A stretch of 64,000 nucleotides of DNA, from the NCBI RefSeq assembly GCF_014529535.1, contig NC_050735.1, positions 9,001,739-9,065,738 of the forward strand, in the 5' to 3' direction. The position numbers and the translations under genes were made by a program. Origin of the DNA: Bradysia coprophila (taxonomy: Eukaryota; Arthropoda; Insecta; Diptera; Sciaridae). This document shows, one piece after another, positions 59,788 to 64,000 of the stretch. A model generated the notes under the pieces. That model was not told the DNA's origin. It made no database searches and saw only the letters and a list, made by a program, of their open reading frames with translations. Position 1 is the first letter of the stretch. Each line of letters starts with the position of its first letter.

Positions 59788-61469
59788 ATGAGGTAAAAAA
59801 TAAAATTCAATTCTACAGTTGAGTCACTTTCCTGTGTGCATTATTTTACTCAGAAACGACTTATCATTTTAGGAATTTGGGTGCAGTAGCAGCTATTGCC
59901 TTAATTTTTTTGCTGAACCCGAGGGGTAGCGATGGTACGTGTACCTTTTCGCACAGCGATGGCGAGTATTTAATAGAAATCTTTGACGTGAGTGTAACTA
60001 ACGAAAATGATGTGATTCCGTTCGACTGTGAACATGTTACCGGCTATACGGATGCCAATGTGACTTTCATTTTCGTGTGGAGATCCAATTTACGATACCT
60101 TCAAAGTGCAATTCTGGATAAATTTGTCAACGTGCGAACGATGTACATTTTGGATTCGCAGCTTACAACGATTTTGGATCAGGCATTCAATTCGTGCAAT
60201 GAACTAACAGATCTATACATTGACCGAAATCAGATCACAACGATTCCGACGAACGCTTTTCAAATGTGCTCAAAACTTCGCTCATTGGAATTAACTGGCA
60301 ATGAAATTCAATCGATCGAAGAGAATATGTTCGAGGGAGCCGGAAATGTGGAAGAGTTAAACCTGTCTGGTAACAGAATTTCGACTGTCACAGCGACTAC
60401 ATTCAGACTGATATCATCATTGAAACGGTTAAATTTAGACGGAAACGGAATCATCCACATTGATTCAAATGCATTTGCACCGCTTAACGGGCTGGAGACG
60501 CTTTCTATTAGCAACAATTTGCTAACTAATTTAGACAGCAGCTGGCTACAAACAAAAACCAATTTAACTTCACTGAATTTGGCATCAAATCCATTTACAT
60601 CAGTCGATTTCGACGTCTTATCAAATTTAACTCTTCTAAAATCCTTGGATCTTAGCGGCTTGAATTCGATATCGCTTCCTAGTGAAGCATTCCATGGGAT
60701 GGTAGGACTGGAAGTCTTGCGTTTAAATGAGATGGGTTTAAATGTTGTCGACCGAAACTTGTTCACTAACAATGTCCACCTGACCACTCTATCTTTGACT
60801 TCAAACGACATTTCCAGCCTAGATCCAACAACATTCAGCACACTGACTTCTTTGCGGTCATTAAATTTGGCACAAAATCCTTTAGGAACACTAGACCCGA
60901 GTCTACTGACCGGTCTTTCAGCGCTAACATCTCTCAACTTAAATGATTGCGGCATTACATCCATACAACCGAATACCTTCAGCAACCAACAAAATTTGAC
61001 ATCTCTGTCACTATCCGATAACGAAATTCAGGTCATTGGAAGCGAAATGTTCAACGGTTTATTGAGTCTTCGAACGCTAGCGTTAATAGGCAACAACATT
61101 ATCCGGCTGAATTCGGCTGATTTCCAGGCCGTGTCAGATGTACAATGGTTACAGCTATCGTCAAATCAAATTGACGAAATAGAGAGAGACTTTTTTACGC
61201 TCTTTCGAAATTTCAATGTGTCCGTTCTGCTATTTGGCAATAGATGCACTGGACACTCTTTTACAATTACGCAGGATTTTGATTTTTCAACGCTACCTCT
61301 AGAAGACTGTTATAATTTTTGGGATAGCCCTAGACCAACTCCAGCGCCCACTGAGCCACCGACTCAGCCACCAACGACTGAACCACCGACCGACAACAAT
61401 GCGGCCGTCACGTTTTTTGTGTCCATGCCAATTTTATTGTTTACAGTTATGCACGCTTTACTGCAATGA
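59788..61469 (+). CDS. Secreted leucine-rich-repeat protein with C-terminal anchor signal, 533 aa
   Basis: A 5-nt coding exon (ATGAG, 59788-59792) joins 59873-61469 across an 80-bp intron with a TTTTAG acceptor. The join supplies the ATG that the long frame itself lacks. The N-terminus MRNLGAVAAIALIFLL is a signal peptide. About 14 leucine-rich repeats of the LxxLxLxxNxI type follow (roughly residues 90-430), for example LRSLELTGNEIQSI and LTSLSLSDNEIQVI. Then come a Cys-containing cap, a Thr/Pro stalk (PTPAPTEPPTQPP) and a hydrophobic tail (FFVSMPILLFTVMHALL) with no cytoplasmic residues, typical of a GPI-anchor signal. Such proteins act at the cell surface in adhesion or recognition. The ligand is unknown and no closer family can be named. 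Confidence 0.9.
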
Positions 61470-61677
61470 AAACAGTCGCCTTGAAATTATTGTAAATGTA
61501 GAGATTGTTAAAGATATGGCCTAATCACGTAAAGCACAGTACGTACGTGGCTCCAAATTTTTATTTTGACGAGTGATAATACCACACTCTCCTTCAGGTC
61601 GGGCTATAACGTAATTTTGAGCCACGGACGTAATGTACTATTAAGTTCATAAGTTTCCTGTGAAATGTTTGTCCGTT

Positions 61678-61683
61678 AATAAA
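61678..61683 (+). promoter_or_regulatory. Probable polyadenylation signal of the LRR gene
   Basis: AATAAA lies about 210 bp after the LRR stop codon and is the first canonical signal downstream. Confidence 0.6.
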
Positions 61684-61689
61684 GCAAAA

Positions 61690-64000
61690 ATCGGATTTGA
61701 CTTCTGGTTGACTTTTTAACAATGAAAAATTGCGAGACTTTATATTCTTTGCAAGGAGACCACACTAATACTGCGTGGCTGCGTTCTGTTTAATTCTCTA
61801 TGGAAAACCAAAAACTGTAAAAACAAAGATAAAATGAAAGTTACCAGAGTAAGATTTCAACATGGAGTCCACATTGTAGATGAGGTCGCATTTTACCTAC
61901 TCGAGGTCGAGAATTATTTGACGGCCCAATTATTTATTTGATTAATTCTAATCGTGAGCTTTGATAGAAAGTGTTTATCACTTTTAATTTAATCTGTAAA
62001 AATTCGAACAAGTTAATCCATAACTTAATGCATCAAACAATTATACCACTTAGCTCTGTCTTCTTCAATCATATCAAGGTCTCAATTGTTTTACTGTGTA
62101 TAGACAGCAAGCGTTTCGCCATATTATCTTCAAATCTGTTACTTCTTTTGTTTAAATGATAGCCTAGGGTTTGTGCTCAACAATCTATGACTTCGTTAGT
62201 TTAATCATAGGTTCTACTATAAATGAACATTTAACAGAGTTAATCTACTATTTTTGTCGTCGCTACAGATAACAGATGAATATGTAGCTCATGTTGCAAT
62301 CCTTCAATTTTGAAAGAATCCATCAGACTATGTTATAACATTACTAAGTTATACATGAAAGTTTCATGATGAAACGAGTGATATTAAAACTGTATGAGAA
62401 CACAATATTAACAACACAGATGCATCTACGTTAATCACTTTCACATTTATGGATCGAAATTCCACTCTATAAATAATAAAAGATTTCAAAATGGTTTCTG
62501 GCGCTTATCCGAGCAAAAAGAATCTGTCATAATTCCACATTTTGCAACCGGCATAGCATTCCTATTGTAAAATCATCAGTAGTGGTGTGTTAATAGCGAA
62601 CAGCAAAATTTATCTTAAGTTTATTCGTAGGCATTTCAGCTTAAGTTGCTTAAATTTATAGGCATTTCAGCTCCTTTCAGTACCTCTTTGTAGGCATTTC
62701 AGCTTTGCTATTTTGTTATTTTCAAATCGTTTCAAAAATCCTTTCAATGTTTTTCGTCTAATAGCCTCGCGCTGTGGGTGGGTTCTACTGTTGCATTTAG
62801 TCCGTTGCTAAATCGCAACGTAAAAAAACCTGCCCGTTTCAAAATTTATCTATTTAAATCAGTGAATATTTTTGGGAAAACGTTTCCCCATATTTTACAA
62901 AATTATCCCACATTTTCCCGTATTTTCTCAAATTTTCCCAAAAATCCTTTTTTTCCAAAATAATCCCTGGTAAAAGATACGACGTATTATGCAGAAACGA
63001 ACAAAAGATCTTTATGCAACATTTTGTAAAGGCATCAATTTTCCTAGACGACTTTGTACATGAAAACTTTCAAAAGAAACGATAGAACAATAGTCGACTT
63101 TCAGAAGATATAAGTCTATTTCTATCCAAAAAAGGAAGTCGTCGATACGGAACCATTTGGATGGAACGATGAGATTTTTATTTTATTTTTGCAATGATCT
63201 TTTGTTTCTTAAGAAACTCACTGTTTAATCATGTCGTCGACACGGCAGCGTATTTAATTACTGCAGTTTTAACATTTCACAGGCTGCGAGCGACGATATT
63301 TATCTAATCGAATACTTGATTTGATCAAAGTTTTTTCTACAGATTGAAATAAAATCTTTTATTGCCTGCCCCATGCGAAAACTGACTATTACACGGTTGT
63401 ATACCCCCTGCGAAAATGACCCATTACACTAGGACACATTTTAGGTTCTTCTGACTTTTACAGTTCTTTCAGGTAATGAATATTTTCGCTTTCTTTTCGT
63501 TCAAAAACTTACTCGTGAGTTTGCTCGTATCACAAAATTGTGTCCTCGTGTAATGAATTACTTTCCCAGCATGCAACGTAATCTACTATTACTTCATTTG
63601 TTTTACCATTTTGCTACATGCTACAACTTTTATATATGTGTTGAATCAACACTGTTGATGTTGTTGATAAAAGGCTCAGAAACATTCAAGCATGAAAAAG
63701 TGTAGTTTGCTATGCAATACAAAACGCTTACAATACAATACGTAATACAATTGTAACCTGCGGCTATTGCCTATTTTTGGCACTGTTGTCCTGCTATCAA
63801 CAGCATATATGAATATTCCTTTCTAAAAGATTCGATCACATGTGAAAGTGTAGTGTTCACCCACATGATGAATATATCTGCGTAAACGGCCAAACAGCAA
63901 CAATAGTTTATTCAGCTCGGTAAATACTGCCCCCCAAAAACAATGAATATTTCCAAAATTGTCTCGTGATTGCGGTGATTGACATAGTGACATAAAATTG
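61690..64000. other. No gene recognised to the window end
   Basis: AT-rich non-coding DNA. It includes the short tandem repeat at 62628-62704, a TTTTCCC-rich patch (62880-62970), and a two-copy word CC-TGCGAAAA(C/T)GAC-ATTACAC at 63371-63440. Confidence 0.4.
62628..62704. repeat. TAGGCATTTCAGCT three times, about 31-bp spacing
   Basis: The 14-base word TAGGCATTTCAGCT occurs at 62628, 62659 and 62691 (the middle copy as TAGGCATTTCAGCTCC). The spacers are diverged T-rich sequence. Confidence 0.7.

Noticed and set aside
60308-60985. 225-codon minus-strand open frame opposite the LRR gene
   Set aside because: It mirrors the repetitive codon pattern of the leucine-rich repeats on the plus strand and shows no domain of its own.

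Overview
The window is eukaryotic nuclear DNA, AT-rich, and almost certainly from an insect, most likely a fly (Diptera). The evidence is a pair of insect-type gustatory receptor genes ending in the TYhhhhhQF signature, a DM9/DUF3421 gene, and close orthologues of fly cyclin J, l(3)73Ah (PCGF3) and the TRAPP subunit TRAPPC2. Introns are short (about 58-120 bp) with GT..AG ends, except where repeats have expanded them. I cannot name the species from the sequence.

Genes lie mostly in the first 29 kb. A divergent pair of gustatory receptor genes (1545-4006 minus, 5328-7248 plus) can be rebuilt completely, including tiny 3' exons. Cyclin J (9220-10384 plus), a DM9 protein (11558-12495 minus) and l(3)73Ah (17427-18320 plus) follow. 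Next come degenerate non-LTR retrotransposon pieces (18.9-21.3 kb), a single-exon 875-residue acidic protein that I do not recognise (22402-25029 minus), and TRAPPC2 (28161-28646 plus). From 28.7 to 59.8 kb I find no protein gene, only repeats and unassigned AT-rich DNA that could be intergenic or a very long intron. A secreted leucine-rich-repeat protein with a GPI-type or membrane-anchor tail lies at 59788-61469 plus, followed by more non-coding DNA.

The most distinctive feature is the density and variety of small palindromic DNA elements (MITE or foldback type). Several have readable target-site duplications. A CAATGA-ended family has perfect 8-bp duplications at both of its copies. A 527-bp element with an 8-bp duplication carries a 9-bp satellite array between its terminal inverted repeats. 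Two elements have 6-bp duplications, one of them inside a larger inverted-repeat structure. Repeats have inserted into receptor introns without breaking the reading frames. No operon, CRISPR or other multi-gene system is present. The best candidates for novelty are the satellite-bearing element, the CAATGA family, and the unidentified 875-residue protein.
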